Notes: generated by a model not told the origin, from the sequence alone. Positions 33,323-43,230 are shown, numbered from the stretch's first letter. The stretch is 64,000 nt of DNA from Bacteroidaceae bacterium (GCA_021768245.1 JAETNO010000014.1:1-64000), one strand, 5' to 3'. Numbers and translations: made by a program.

Positions 33323-34894
33323 TTATTCCTGACCTTTATTTTCAGATGAATTATCTGTGTCAGGTCGCTTCCAGCGACGGCGTGTGCGCATGAATGGGCC
33401 TTCCGGGGCAGGTATCGATGGCCGTTTGGGCGATTCGCTGAGCGATTTCAATGCGTGGGGATTACGGTGGCGTGAGAGCAATTGCTCCGCTTCGCTTGCC
33501 GCCGCAGTCTCTTCCTTGAATTTACGGCGACGCTCTTCGCTGCGGGCGTATCCTCCCTTTTTCGGACGGTACTTGTCTTCGAGCGGGTTGGGTTTGCGAC
33601 GTCCCGGGTAGGCTTCTTTGCCGCCCATCCCTTTTTCGCGTGCGTCGCGTTTCCATTCTGAATCACTTTTTCTTGAAGGACGCTTATGGTCACGCGGGCC
33701 ACGGTCGGAATCCTTTATGGTTCCACCTTCCTTTCGGAAATCGCTCTTCGAGCCTTCGAATATCACATATTCGCGGAGCTCGCACTCGAGGCCTCCGTTC
33801 TGCATCTGTTCCTTTGTCGAAGGTGTAAGCCCGATTGCTGTGAGATAGTCGATGTTTGATGAGATTACCCAGGTGTGGTAGCCGAGGAACACGCGCTTGA
33901 ATTTTGTGCCGAGCAGCTTATAGAGCTGTTCCATGTCCTGAGTGTTGATGCGCTCGCCGTAGGGCGGATTTGTGATGAGTACTCCGGGGACACCCTCTGC
34001 GGGAGCCTCGTCCCACTGCTGCAGCGGTTTTATGCGGAGATTGATATATTCGTCGACTCCTGCCGAGAGTATATTGCGCTCTGCGATGGCCACGGCCTTG
34101 GGAGAGATGTCAGCACCGTAGATCTTAAAATCTACATCGCGGCGGGGAAGATTCTCTTCAAGCACTTTCTCGAAGAGCTCAGGGTCGTAGTCATGCCAGT
34201 GTTCGAAAGCAAAATCCTTGCGGAAGCTTCCAGGCTTGATGTCGGCTGCAATCATCGCGGCTTCGATGAGGAAGGTGCCTGAGCCGCACATAGGGTCAAC
34301 CAAGGGGCAGTCGCCACGCCATCCGCTTTTGAGTATTATGCCGGCGGCGAGCACTTCGTTGATTGGAGCCTCGGTCTGCGCCACGCGCCATCCGCGTTTG
34401 TGGAGCGATTCGCCCGACGAGTTAAGCGATATGGTGACGCGGTCGCCGTCGATATGCACGTTGATCATCACGTCGGCATCGTTAAGGCGAACGCCCGGGC
34501 GCTTGTCAGGGCCGAAGCGGTCTTTGAAGAAGTCGACAATGGCATCCTTCACACGGTAGGTGACGAAACGGGAGTGTGTGAATTCCGATGAATGGGAAGT
34601 AGTGTCGATTGAAAAAGTCTTTTCGAGACTCAACACATCGCTCCAGTTGTATTCTTTCACCATCTCATAGAGCGAATCAGAGTCCTTCGCAATGAATTTA
34701 TAGATTGGCTTAAGGATGCTCAGTGCCGTGCGGCAGCAGATGTTCGCGCGGTAGAGCATGGCGAGGTCTCCTTCGAAGGACACCATACGGCGTCCAGGCT
34801 CGACATTGACCGCGCCGAGCGAGCGCAGCTCTTCGGCGAGTACTTCTTCAAGTCCTTTCAGGGTCTTTGCGACCATTTCAAAACGATGTTCCAT
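33323..34894 (-). CDS. THUMP-domain class I RNA methyltransferase (RlmL N-domain-like) with basic tail
   Basis: The 523-residue SAM-dependent methyltransferase has a THUMP RNA-binding domain (about 45-155) and a UPF0020/Rossmann domain (about 160-375). Motif I is VDPMCGSGTFLIEAAMIAAD and the catalytic NPPY is in ITNPPYGERI. In E. coli the equivalent half of RlmL makes m2G2445 in 23S rRNA. A long, highly charged low-complexity tail (about 385-523, Arg/Lys/Glu/Ser-rich) follows and probably binds RNA. It lies 35 bp after the serine acetyltransferase gene on the same strand. Confidence 0.92.
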   Translation of the reverse strand: MEHRFEMVAKTLKGLEEVLAEELRSLGAVNVEPGRRMVSFEGDLAMLYRANICCRTALSILKPIYKFIAKDSDSLYEMVKEYNWSDVLSLEKTFSIDTTSHSSEFTHSRFVTYRVKDAIVDFFKDRFGPDKRPGVRLNDADVMINVHIDGDRVTISLNSSGESLHKRGWRVAQTEAPINEVLAAGIILKSGWRGDCPLVDPMCGSGTFLIEAAMIAADIKPGSFRKDFAFEHWHDYDPELFEKVLEENLPRRDVDFKIYGADISPKAVAIAERNILSAGVDEYINLRIKPLQQWDEAPAEGVPGVLITNPPYGERINTQDMEQLYKLLGTKFKRVFLGYHTWVISSNIDYLTAIGLTPSTKEQMQNGGLECELREYVIFEGSKSDFRKEGGTIKDSDRGPRDHKRPSRKSDSEWKRDAREKGMGGKEAYPGRRKPNPLEDKYRPKKGGYARSEERRRKFKEETAAASEAEQLLSRHRNPHALKSLSESPKRPSIPAPEGPFMRTRRRWKRPDTDNSSENKGQE

Positions 34895-34929
34895 TCAGAT
34901 ATGTTTTTTCTTTTCTTTCTGTATTTTTT

Positions 34930-35847
34930 TCAGCGCGAGGAGCGGAAGTTGTCGGCACGGGCCTGGATGAGCTTCTCGCCGGGAGCGACGTCGCGTGTCA
35001 CCCACAGGTTGCCTCCGATAACGGCATTGTCCCCTATGTGGACACGTCCGAGTATGGTGGAATTGGAATATATGACCACATTGTCTCCGATGATAGGATG
35101 GCGGGGTATACCTTTGACGGGGTTGTTGGAATCGTCGGTGACAAAACTTTTCGCCCCAAGTGTCACGCCCTGGTAAATTTTCACATTATTCCCTAAGATA
35201 GCTGTCGCCCCTATCACCACGCCGGTGCCGTGGTCAATGACGAAGCGTTCGCCGATTTCAGCGCCGGGATGTATGTCGATTCCGGTGTCGGAATGGGCCT
35301 GCTCGGTAATCATGCGCGGGACAATCGGAACACCCTGCCTCTGTAGCTGGTGGGCTACGCGATAGCTTATCGTGGCACGGAAACCGGGATAGCAGGCTAT
35401 CACCTCATGGGTCGACACTGCGGCCGGGTCGCCAAGATATGTGGCGTCAATGTCCGTGTCGAGAATGTGGCGCAGGGCCGGGAGACTGTCTATGAAAGTA
35501 TCGGCATCCGATTGGGCGCGTGAGCGCAGCCCTTCAAGGGTGGTGTCGCAGTTGTCGCGGTCAAAGCAGAGGCCGGCTGTTATCTGTTCGGTAAGGAGGT
35601 CACGCAGCTCATGACATTCAAGGGTCATGACCGAGCGCAATACCGAAGGGCCGCGGTCCGTGTCAGTGAAAAATCCGGGAAACATTAGCCGTGAGGCCAG
35701 GTCGACAATGCGCCTTACGCTCTGGTTGGACAGCAAAGGCTCGCCCTCGCCCTGGCGGGTGGGGCATACATGGCGCATTTCGTCGATACTGCACAGGTGA
35801 CCTATCACCTGGTCAATGCGTGGCCGATTGGTCGGAGTCTGTTCCAT
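34930..35847 (-). CDS. Serine O-acetyltransferase (EpsC/CysE type)
   Basis: This enzyme makes O-acetylserine from serine and acetyl-CoA, the precursor of cysteine. The 305 residues comprise a helical N-terminal domain (1-150) and a left-handed beta-helix (about 190-285). Motifs are ACYPGFRATISYRVAHQL, DIHPGAEIGERFVIDHGTGVVIG with the catalytic His-Asp pair, and KIYQGVTLGAKSF. It is the long EpsC-type form common in Bacteroidetes. A TAACTTTG box (35900-35907, minus strand) lies 53 bp upstream without a good -33. It may be co-transcribed with the methyltransferase gene. Confidence 0.93.
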   Translation of the reverse strand: MEQTPTNRPRIDQVIGHLCSIDEMRHVCPTRQGEGEPLLSNQSVRRIVDLASRLMFPGFFTDTDRGPSVLRSVMTLECHELRDLLTEQITAGLCFDRDNCDTTLEGLRSRAQSDADTFIDSLPALRHILDTDIDATYLGDPAAVSTHEVIACYPGFRATISYRVAHQLQRQGVPIVPRMITEQAHSDTGIDIHPGAEIGERFVIDHGTGVVIGATAILGNNVKIYQGVTLGAKSFVTDDSNNPVKGIPRHPIIGDNVVIYSNSTILGRVHIGDNAVIGGNLWVTRDVAPGEKLIQARADNFRSSR

Positions 35848-35966
35848 AATTTCACGTGGAGTGTCGCCGTAGGGTGGGAGAGTGGCGTAAACTACTGCGC
35901 AAAGTTACGATTTTTGGAGAGGCTATGAAAATTATTGAAGAAGTTTTTTAGCCATGTCCTTACCGC

Positions 35967-36668
35967 TTATTGCAGGTAGAATCTGTGGGTATGGGTATAG
36001 TGGCGGATGAGGGAGGTTATGTAGACGGTAAAGAGCGGAAACATCACGATGCCACCCACCGAGAGTATGCAACCGAGTATCTTTCCGGGGATTGTCACTG
36101 GATAGATGTCGCAGCCGAGGGTGGTGGCGTTCATACACGCCCACCACAAAGCTGTCCCGAAATCGGTCACCATGGCGTTGGCTCCCTGCTCGCAATAGAA
36201 GAAAATCAGACTCCCGAGATAGATGAAGGAGGCGAGAATCACGATATAAGACGACAGAAACGATGTCAGCTTATTGCGAGAAAAGGCTCCCACGACGATG
36301 GTCATTGCGAGGACACCACGGGCAAGAGGGATGAAACGCACGAAGAAGAGCTGCTCGGATGTGAGATTTATATGGAAGAGGTCGATGAGGTTGAGGAAGG
36401 GGATGGAGAGGAAAAAGAAGATGAAATGGGTTCTGAGATAGCGCCACCGGTCGGTGGCAAGTGGCAGTTCTATGAAATAGTCGGCCATGAATATGATGCA
36501 GACCCAGAACTGGAATTGCATATATAGTTTGTTTTCGAGGAAGTTTATCCCCTTGAAAGTGTCGACGGAGATGAACACAATCAGCAGCACTGACAGCACG
36601 ATAATCAGCCAGTGGAGTATGTCGAGCAGATAGTGATGCCTGTGTGGCGTTCCTGAGGTCGGAGTCAT
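35967..36668 (-). CDS. Ion channel of the voltage-gated-like (6-TM) class with atypical filter
   Basis: The 233-residue integral membrane protein has about six membrane segments (about 17-35, 51-65, 78-96, 108-126, 138-157 and 190-222) and a pore loop at about 165-187. The loop reads WWACMNATTLGCDIYP, where potassium channels have TTVGYGD, so the filter (182-187) is one residue shorter and lacks the GYG tripeptide. The S4-like segment (VRFIPLARGVL) has only two arginines. Bacteroidetes encode similar proteins annotated as potassium channels. Selectivity cannot be assumed. No linked RCK domain is seen. Confidence 0.75.
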   Translation of the reverse strand: MTPTSGTPHRHHYLLDILHWLIIVLSVLLIVFISVDTFKGINFLENKLYMQFQFWVCIIFMADYFIELPLATDRWRYLRTHFIFFFLSIPFLNLIDLFHINLTSEQLFFVRFIPLARGVLAMTIVVGAFSRNKLTSFLSSYIVILASFIYLGSLIFFYCEQGANAMVTDFGTALWWACMNATTLGCDIYPVTIPGKILGCILSVGGIVMFPLFTVYITSLIRHYTHTHRFYLQ

Positions 36669-36751
36669 AGTTGAAGCGCGTGAGTGATAACACTACTATA
36701 ACACTGCGAAAATAGCTATGGTTCCATGTTCGTTACAGGAAGGGACGGTAT

Positions 36752-36792
36752 AAAAATAGCCCCGCCGTCTTCACGGATGGAAGACGGCGGGG
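36752..36792 (-). terminator. GC-rich terminator of the TPR lipoprotein gene
   Basis: Perfect 13-bp arms (36780-36792 and 36760-36772) have a 7-nt loop. On the minus strand they are followed, after a three-base gap, by T residues (36752-36756). This is a strong terminator for a gene with signs of high expression. Confidence 0.88.
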
Positions 36793-36817
36793 TATTATGG
36801 ATTGTCAGTTTCGCGTA

Positions 36818-38503
36818 TTAGAGAACGCCTGAGAGGTTGAAACGGGAGAACTCGAGATCCTTGGCTGCCTGCTTGGCGAGCTTGTTGTCGAGTTTGATGG
36901 CCTGACGGAGGTTTGAAGTCACCATCTGGTCATTGTTGGTGCGTGCGCCGAGGACTGCCATCAGATAATAGGTGGTTGCGTCGGGAGTCTGGATTGCGGC
37001 GAGGGTTGACTTAGCCTTGCTGTAGTCCTTGCTGAGAATCTGGGCGAGGGCTGCATTGTTGCTCTTGTCGTTGCCGAAAGCTTTCACGGCTGCGTTTACG
37101 TCGCCCTGCTGGAGGTAGTATACGCCGAGAGCTGAACCGAGTTCAGGAACGCCGCCTGCCTTGCCGAAAGCCTGGTTTGCTGCGCGGAAGTCATCGTTGA
37201 CGAGGGCTACGAGGCCTTGGTTCATCTGAGTCTCGGGAGCGTTGGGAGCGATGCGCTGTGCTTTCTTGAAGCTTGCCATGGCTGCGTCGTAGTCACCCTG
37301 CTGATAGAGCACCTTGCCGAGGTTGTTGAAGCCACGGTAGTCGTTGGGGTAGAGGTTGGTAGCGGCTGTGTAGATGGCTTTTTTGCGGTTGAGGTCGTCG
37401 GTGAGGGTAGCTGCATAGAGGATTTCGTCGACAGTGAGGGTAGAGGGGTCGGTGTCGAAAGCCTTGTTGATTTCAGCGTCGCTCTTACCGATAACGTTGA
37501 CGCTTGCAGTGATGCGGGAATAGCGGAGCTGGGGGAGGATTTCGTCAGCGAGCTGGTCGAATACGGTTGAAAGGTTGCGGATTTCACGTTCGCGGATTTC
37601 CGGATCCTTATACATTGAGAGAACGCTCAGGATGAGGTCTTTGTCCTGGATGTTGCTTGCTGCGACGAGCTTCTGGAAGCCTTCCCAGTCCTCGGGAGTG
37701 AAGTTGGCGGTCAGTTCGCCGAATTCAGTCACCTTGTCCTTTTTGAGCTGCTTGGTGAGATAAGACTGAGTGTTGGCCTCACGGTTTTCAGCAAGACGGG
37801 TGTTGAAGTCGAGTGAACCGTCGGGGGAAGCATATGACTCGATGTTGATTTCCTCAATCTGACGGTTGGCGTCGTCGGCAGCAGTCTTTATGTCGCGGTT
37901 GAGACGGAGCATCTCGTCGCTCTTCAATTCGCTCTCGCGGAGGTTGGCCTGGTTGATGAGGAAGCGGATGTCGGCAGAATACTTCTCGTTGATGATGCGC
38001 TGGAACTTGTCGGCAGCGGTTGCGGGGTCTACCGAAGCTGCGTCTGCGAGGGCTGCGGTGGCCACAATGCCGTCAGCGACTTTCACGCGGGGAAGGGCAT
38101 ACTGCTTGCCGTTCTGGTCGACGGTGAAGCCGAGGTAGAGTTCCGAACGCTGCATCTCGGGCTTGTAGACATAGTTTACGGGGATGGTGACAGTGCCGCC
38201 GTTTTCATAGGAAACAACACGGTTGTTGCCGCGCACTTTCTCTCCCTGGAAAGCCATGGAAGAGCCAGCGAGCTCAGTGCCGTCAAATGCAAGGTAGGGG
38301 GTTACGGTCACAGTTGCGTTCTTCACGAAGAATTTCGGAGGAATGTTGCCTGTAACTGTGGCGGGTACGTTCTGGCCTACCACTTCAAGTGGGTTGGGGT
38401 TTGTGCTGAAGTAGTCAGCTGCAAACTGATTCATCTTTTTTCCACAACCTGTCAGTACGAGGGCTGAACCGAGGATGAGAGAGAAAGCGGATTTTTTGTC
38501 CAT
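36818..38503 (-). CDS. TPR-containing lipoprotein with an OmpA-like segment
   Basis: The 561-residue lipoprotein has lipobox LTGCG with Cys20. Two beta-rich domains (about 40-150) are followed by an OmpA-like segment (about 210-250, with INIESYASPDGSLDFNTRLAENREA), and the C-terminal half has tetratricopeptide repeats (about 380-545, e.g. YRGFNNLGKVLYQQGDYDAAMASFKKA). The design suggests a periplasmic scaffold that binds peptidoglycan or other envelope proteins. Codon choice is narrow and the terminator is strong, so it may be abundant. A TAACTTTG box lies at 38582-38589 (minus strand). Function unknown. Confidence 0.85.
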   Translation of the reverse strand: MDKKSAFSLILGSALVLTGCGKKMNQFAADYFSTNPNPLEVVGQNVPATVTGNIPPKFFVKNATVTVTPYLAFDGTELAGSSMAFQGEKVRGNNRVVSYENGGTVTIPVNYVYKPEMQRSELYLGFTVDQNGKQYALPRVKVADGIVATAALADAASVDPATAADKFQRIINEKYSADIRFLINQANLRESELKSDEMLRLNRDIKTAADDANRQIEEINIESYASPDGSLDFNTRLAENREANTQSYLTKQLKKDKVTEFGELTANFTPEDWEGFQKLVAASNIQDKDLILSVLSMYKDPEIREREIRNLSTVFDQLADEILPQLRYSRITASVNVIGKSDAEINKAFDTDPSTLTVDEILYAATLTDDLNRKKAIYTAATNLYPNDYRGFNNLGKVLYQQGDYDAAMASFKKAQRIAPNAPETQMNQGLVALVNDDFRAANQAFGKAGGVPELGSALGVYYLQQGDVNAAVKAFGNDKSNNAALAQILSKDYSKAKSTLAAIQTPDATTYYLMAVLGARTNNDQMVTSNLRQAIKLDNKLAKQAAKDLEFSRFNLSGVL

Positions 38504-38697
38504 AGCAAAAATAAGGTGTTATAATGTTGAATGTTTTTTTGATAAATCGCGATTGGTTTATATACGGACATAATTCAATAGCAAAGTTACAACCTTTATC
38601 GCAAATAATGAAAAAATTATATAAAAAAGGTGAGCGATTGATGAAATAGTAGTAAATTTGTCCGTTAATTTTTAATTTCAGATAATAGGATTGCCGA

Positions 38698-40599
38698 ATG
38701 AGAAGATGGCGCATTGAAGACAGCGAGGAGCTGTACAACATTCAGGGATGGGGACGGAAGTATTTCTCCATCAATGAGAAAGGTAATGTGGCGGTGACTC
38801 CCCGCGAAGGATTTGCTTCGGTCGACCTCAGGGAGGTCATGGACGAGCTCCAGGTGAGGGACATCACTTCGCCCGTGTTGCTACGCTTTCCCGACATTCT
38901 CGACAACCGTATCGAGAAAATTTCGAATTGCTTCGCCGTAGCCGCTGAGCAATATAACTATAAAGCCCAGAACTATATAATCTATCCTATCAAGGTCAAT
39001 CAGATGAGGCCTGTGGTGGAGGAGATAGTGACTCATGGCGAAAAATTCAATATAGGTCTTGAAGCCGGTTCGAAACCTGAGCTTCACGCCGTCCTTGCTA
39101 CTAATATAAAGGAAAACGCCCTTATAATCTGCAACGGCTACAAGGACCAGACATACATAGAGCTTGCGTTGCTCGCCCAGAAGATGGGCCGCAGGATTTA
39201 CCTTGTGGTCGAGAAACTCAACGAGCTTAAGACCATCGCCGAGGTAGCGCGCCGTATCGGCATCGACCCTAATGTCGGCATACGCATCAAACTTGCCTCC
39301 TCCGGCTCCGGAAAATGGGAGACGAGTGGAGGCGACCAGTCGAAATTCGGGCTCAACTCTTCTGAGCTGCTTGAAGCTCTCGACTTCATGGAGAGGAATA
39401 AGATGAAGCATTGCCTCAAGCTCATCCATTTCCATATAGGCAGTCAGATAACCAAGATACGCCGCATAAAAAATGCCATCCGCGAGGCCACGCAGTTCTA
39501 TGTCCAGCTGACGCAGATGGGTTTCGATATCGATTTCATGGATATAGGCGGAGGCCTCGGAGTGGACTACGACGGTACGCGCAACTCCGCTTCAGGCAGT
39601 TCGATGAATTATTCTATTCAGGAATATGCCAACGACGCCGTTTCGGCAATCGTCGACGCCTGCGAGAAAAACGGACTCAAACAGCCGAACATCATCAACG
39701 AGAGCGGACGCTCGCTCACTGCCCATCATTCCGTGCTCGTGTTCGAGGTGCTTGAGACCACCCAGCTCCCGTTCTGGAAGGATTCGGAAGATATTTCCGA
39801 GGCTGACCATGAGCTTGCAAAGGAACTTTATGACATCTGGGACAAGCTTAACCAGCAGCGTTTACTCGAGAGCTGGCACGACGCCCTCCAGATTCGCGAG
39901 GAGGCTCTCGACCTTTTCAGCCTCGGGATGCTTGACCTCCGCACGCGCGCCCAGATTGAAAAACTTTTCTGGAGCATAGCGCGGGAGGTCGGGGAGATTG
40001 CCGACAGCATGAAACATGCCCCCGAGGAACTTCGCAAGGTGGCCAAGATGGTGCCTGATAAATACTTCTGTAACTTCTCCCTCTTTCAGTCGCTCACCGA
40101 CTCATGGGCCATCGACCAGGTATTCCCGATTATCCCGCTCCAGCGTCTTGACGAGAAGCCTACACGTACCTGCACCCTTCAGGATATAACCTGCGACAGC
40201 GATGGAAAGATTTCGAATTTCATCTCTTCGAGCGGCGGCACTGCAAGTTCGCTGCCGGTACATCCCGTGAAACCCGGCGACCCGTATTATTTGGGAGTGT
40301 TCCTTGTCGGCGCCTATCAGGAGATACTCGGAGACATGCATAATCTCTTCGGTGACACCAATGCTGTTCATATATCCGTCTATAAGGACCGCTATGAAAT
40401 CGACAGGATTATAGACGGCGAGACTGTGGCCGATGTGCTCGACTATGTGCAGTTCAATCCCAAGAAGCTCGTGCGTAACGTGGAGGCTTGGGTTACCGCC
40501 TCCATGAAGGCTGGCAAGATTACTCCCGAAGAGGGACGTGAGTTCCTGAGCAACTATCGTTCGGGGCTTTATGGTTACACCTATATAGAAAAGGATTGA
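38698..40599 (+). CDS. speA: Biosynthetic arginine decarboxylase SpeA
   Basis: SpeA converts arginine to agmatine, the entry to polyamine synthesis, using PLP. The 633 residues are normal for the family. The PLP lysine lies in YPIKVNQ (near 95-101). The barrel carries LIHFHIGSQITKIRRI, and MDIGGGLGVDYDG is present. The C-terminal beta domain includes NFSLFQSLTDSWAIDQVFPIIPL. It stands alone and divergent from the TPR gene; a TAAATTTG -7-like box (38653-38660) precedes it. No agmatine deiminase is in the window. Confidence 0.95.
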   Translation: MRRWRIEDSEELYNIQGWGRKYFSINEKGNVAVTPREGFASVDLREVMDELQVRDITSPVLLRFPDILDNRIEKISNCFAVAAEQYNYKAQNYIIYPIKVNQMRPVVEEIVTHGEKFNIGLEAGSKPELHAVLATNIKENALIICNGYKDQTYIELALLAQKMGRRIYLVVEKLNELKTIAEVARRIGIDPNVGIRIKLASSGSGKWETSGGDQSKFGLNSSELLEALDFMERNKMKHCLKLIHFHIGSQITKIRRIKNAIREATQFYVQLTQMGFDIDFMDIGGGLGVDYDGTRNSASGSSMNYSIQEYANDAVSAIVDACEKNGLKQPNIINESGRSLTAHHSVLVFEVLETTQLPFWKDSEDISEADHELAKELYDIWDKLNQQRLLESWHDALQIREEALDLFSLGMLDLRTRAQIEKLFWSIAREVGEIADSMKHAPEELRKVAKMVPDKYFCNFSLFQSLTDSWAIDQVFPIIPLQRLDEKPTRTCTLQDITCDSDGKISNFISSSGGTASSLPVHPVKPGDPYYLGVFLVGAYQEILGDMHNLFGDTNAVHISVYKDRYEIDRIIDGETVADVLDYVQFNPKKLVRNVEAWVTASMKAGKITPEEGREFLSNYRSGLYGYTYIEKD

Positions 40600-40652
40600 A
40601 CCTTTTCTGAGTTTGGAGTTTTAAGTGTGCTCTGAGTTTAAAGTTTGGAGTG

Positions 40653-41387
40653 ATGCGTAGGTATTTCATGCGTCTGTCATATCGCGGGGCTCCTTTCCAT
40701 GGCTGGCAGTGCCAGCCCGGGGAGGTGACGGTGCAGTCTGTCATAGAGTCTGCGCTGTCGACCGTGATGCGCAGGGATATGAAGATTGTGGGGGCCGGAC
40801 GCACTGACACCGGTGTAAATGCCCGTATGATGGTGGCCCATTTCGATGTCTCCGAGCCGATTGCCGACCCTGCGCGCCTCGTGGGAAATCTCAATGCCAT
40901 TGTCGGGAAGGATATAGCGATTGACGAGATTTATGAGGTCGCTTCTGACAAGCATGCCCGTTTCGACGCTACTTCGCGCACCTATCACTACTATGCCGTC
41001 ACCCGAAAATCGCCTTTCGCTTATCCCTTGAGCTGGAAAGCTCCCGCTAATCTTGATTTTGACAGGATGAACGATGCTGCGGCAATCCTTCTTGAGACAT
41101 CCGATTTCACATCATTCGCAAAGCTCCACACTGACGCGAAAACCAATATATGCAAGGTTACACAGGCCGAGTGGGAGCGAGTTGGTGAGGACGCATGGGT
41201 CTTTGTGATTACAGCCGACCGTTTTCTCCGCAATATGGTGAGGGCTGTTGTCGGCACACTCGTGGAAGTGGGCAGGGGAAAGATGTCGGTAGAGGAATTC
41301 AGGGGAGTGATTGACCGTCGTGACCGCTGTGCGGCCGGAACGTCGATGCCCGGACACGCCCTCTTCCTTTGGGAAGTGACCTATTGA
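40653..41387 (+). CDS. truA: tRNA pseudouridine synthase A
   Basis: TruA makes pseudouridine at positions 38-40 of tRNA anticodon arms. The 244-residue enzyme carries AGRTDTGVNA with catalytic D52, FHGWQ near 15, and RFLRNMVRAVVGTLVEVGRG near the C-terminus. The start is the ATG at 40653; a GTG sits immediately before it. It follows speA after 53 bp and ends only 4 bp from the convergent transporter gene, with no hairpin between them. Confidence 0.96.
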   Translation: MRRYFMRLSYRGAPFHGWQCQPGEVTVQSVIESALSTVMRRDMKIVGAGRTDTGVNARMMVAHFDVSEPIADPARLVGNLNAIVGKDIAIDEIYEVASDKHARFDATSRTYHYYAVTRKSPFAYPLSWKAPANLDFDRMNDAAAILLETSDFTSFAKLHTDAKTNICKVTQAEWERVGEDAWVFVITADRFLRNMVRAVVGTLVEVGRGKMSVEEFRGVIDRRDRCAAGTSMPGHALFLWEVTY

Positions 41388-41391
41388 CCAA

Positions 41392-43053
41392 TCAGACAAA
41401 AAGCAGGATTATCAACTGAGCCACGATTACCCGGCAGAACATCGAGAGAGGGTAGACGGTGGCATAGCTGACCGTGGCGTAGTCGCCGGGCACGATGTCG
41501 TTGGCATAGTTGAGCGCCATGGGGTTGGCCATGCTTCCGCAGAGCATGCCGCATGTGAGGCCGAAGTCCATCCGGCAGGCTTTCATGGCCACGGCTCCCA
41601 TAATCAAGACCGGGACAATCGTGACAAGGAATCCGAGCAGAATCCACAGAAGACCTTCTGTGCGGGCTATGGTGTCGAGGAAATGCGCTCCCGCTTCAAG
41701 GCCGAGGCAGGCGAGATAGAGCGATAGCCCTATGCCGCGCAGCATGAGGTTGGCGCTGCGCGTGGTATAGGTGATGAGGCGGAATTGCGGGCCGAAACGG
41801 CCTATAAGGATGCCTATGATAATCGGGCCGCCTGCAAGACCGAGCTTTATTGGGGTAGAGATGCCCGGAACCGCAATCGGAATGGAGCCTACGACGAGTC
41901 CGAGGACAATGCCGATAAATATGGCTCCTAAATTTGGGTCTTTAAGCTTGACAGCAGTATTGCCGAGCAGTTGTTCCACTTTCTCGATGTCGGCCTCGCT
42001 TCCTACCACTGTCAGGCTGTCGCCGAGTTGCAGCACGAGTTCCGGGGTGGCGAGCAGATGGAGTCCGCTGCGGGTCACCCGGCTGATATTGATATGGTAT
42101 TGGTTGCGCAGGCGCAGGGAGCCGAGTTTCCTTCCGTTGATTGTCGGGCGGCTTACTATTATCTTACGGGAAATCAGACGGCTGTCGATTGAATTCCAGT
42201 CGATGTCTTTCTTGTTCCAGTCGCGGGCTTCCTGCATCCCGAAAAGCACTTTGAGCTTGGGGCAGTCGTCTGGAGTGGTTATCACAAGGAGGTGGTCATT
42301 CTCATGAAGGACGGTGCCGGAGTCAGGGATGCTGACTGTGTCGTCGCGCCAGAGCCGTGAGATTACGAATTTGTTTTTCGCCACATTAGACACCTCTTTT
42401 ATTGTCATGCCATAGATCGCGGGATTGCAGACCTTGAATTCGGCTATGAATGTCGCGTCGGGTTCTTCTTTTGGCGCTGACAGCGGGGAGCCTTTGGGGA
42501 TAAGGGCTTTGCGAAGGACTATGATGGCCAGGATTACACCTACTACTCCGAGCGGATAGGTGACGGCGCAACTCAGGGCCGCCCCGCTTGCCGGCAAGCC
42601 TGCCTGTTCAAGTGCCTGCTGGGCCGCTCCAAGGGCGGGGGTGTTGGTGGTGGCCCCGCATAATATGCCCGTGGCCTCTCCGATTGGCAGTCCCAGCCCG
42701 AGGCTCATCGCTATGGTCATGGCAGTGCCTATGATCAGGACCCCGAGCCCTAAGAGGTTCAGTTCCATGCCGCCTTTTCGGAATGAGCTGAAAAATCCGG
42801 GGCCGACTTTCAATCCGAGTTCATAGACGAAGAGCACCAGCCCGAGGTTTTCGGTGTAGTGAAGAATGGTCGGATCGATTGACAGTCCTATGTGGCCCGC
42901 CATGATGCCGGCGAAAAACACGAATGTGACACCTAAGGATATGCCCCATATGCGGATTTTCCCTAAGGCCAGGCCCACGGCTATTATGACCGAGATTATA
43001 ATCACGGCCTGCAGGGGGGAGTGGCTGAGGAATATGTCGGAAAGCCAGTTCAT
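41392..43053 (-). CDS. AspT/YidE-type putative transporter with two TrkA-C domains
   Basis: The 553-residue inner-membrane protein of the aspartate:alanine exchanger (AAE) family has two duplicated membrane halves (about 10-185 and 380-553), each with an asymmetric GxxxG-rich repeat such as GILCGATTNTPALGAA and GLTCGMLCGSMANPMAL. They flank two cytosolic RCK/TrkA-C domains (about 205-290 and 295-375). The substrate in this subgroup is unknown. A TAATTTTG box (43058-43065, minus strand) ends only 5 bp before the start codon, so the transcript may be leaderless. Confidence 0.9.
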   Translation of the reverse strand: MNWLSDIFLSHSPLQAVIIISVIIAVGLALGKIRIWGISLGVTFVFFAGIMAGHIGLSIDPTILHYTENLGLVLFVYELGLKVGPGFFSSFRKGGMELNLLGLGVLIIGTAMTIAMSLGLGLPIGEATGILCGATTNTPALGAAQQALEQAGLPASGAALSCAVTYPLGVVGVILAIIVLRKALIPKGSPLSAPKEEPDATFIAEFKVCNPAIYGMTIKEVSNVAKNKFVISRLWRDDTVSIPDSGTVLHENDHLLVITTPDDCPKLKVLFGMQEARDWNKKDIDWNSIDSRLISRKIIVSRPTINGRKLGSLRLRNQYHINISRVTRSGLHLLATPELVLQLGDSLTVVGSEADIEKVEQLLGNTAVKLKDPNLGAIFIGIVLGLVVGSIPIAVPGISTPIKLGLAGGPIIIGILIGRFGPQFRLITYTTRSANLMLRGIGLSLYLACLGLEAGAHFLDTIARTEGLLWILLGFLVTIVPVLIMGAVAMKACRMDFGLTCGMLCGSMANPMALNYANDIVPGDYATVSYATVYPLSMFCRVIVAQLIILLFV

Positions 43054-43143
43054 GCTGCAAAATTAGTTTAAATCACGCCCCATTTAGGGCGATTATGTTC
43101 CGCTTAATGTTTTTTAACAGAATAGCTTGGCCGAAGGCCTTTA

Positions 43144-43175
43144 TTTGCAAAATCAATGGAATCTTGGTAACTTTG
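43144..43175 (+). promoter_or_regulatory. Promoter of prfB
   Basis: TTTG (43144-43147) and TAACTTTG (43168-43175) are separated by 20 bp. The start would be near 43182, giving a leader of about 49 nt before the prfB ATG at 43231. Confidence 0.7.
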
Positions 43176-43230
43176 CGTCCGCTGTAATCAAAACTATGGT
43201 TGCGGTGTCCATTAAAAGCTTTATAATAAT

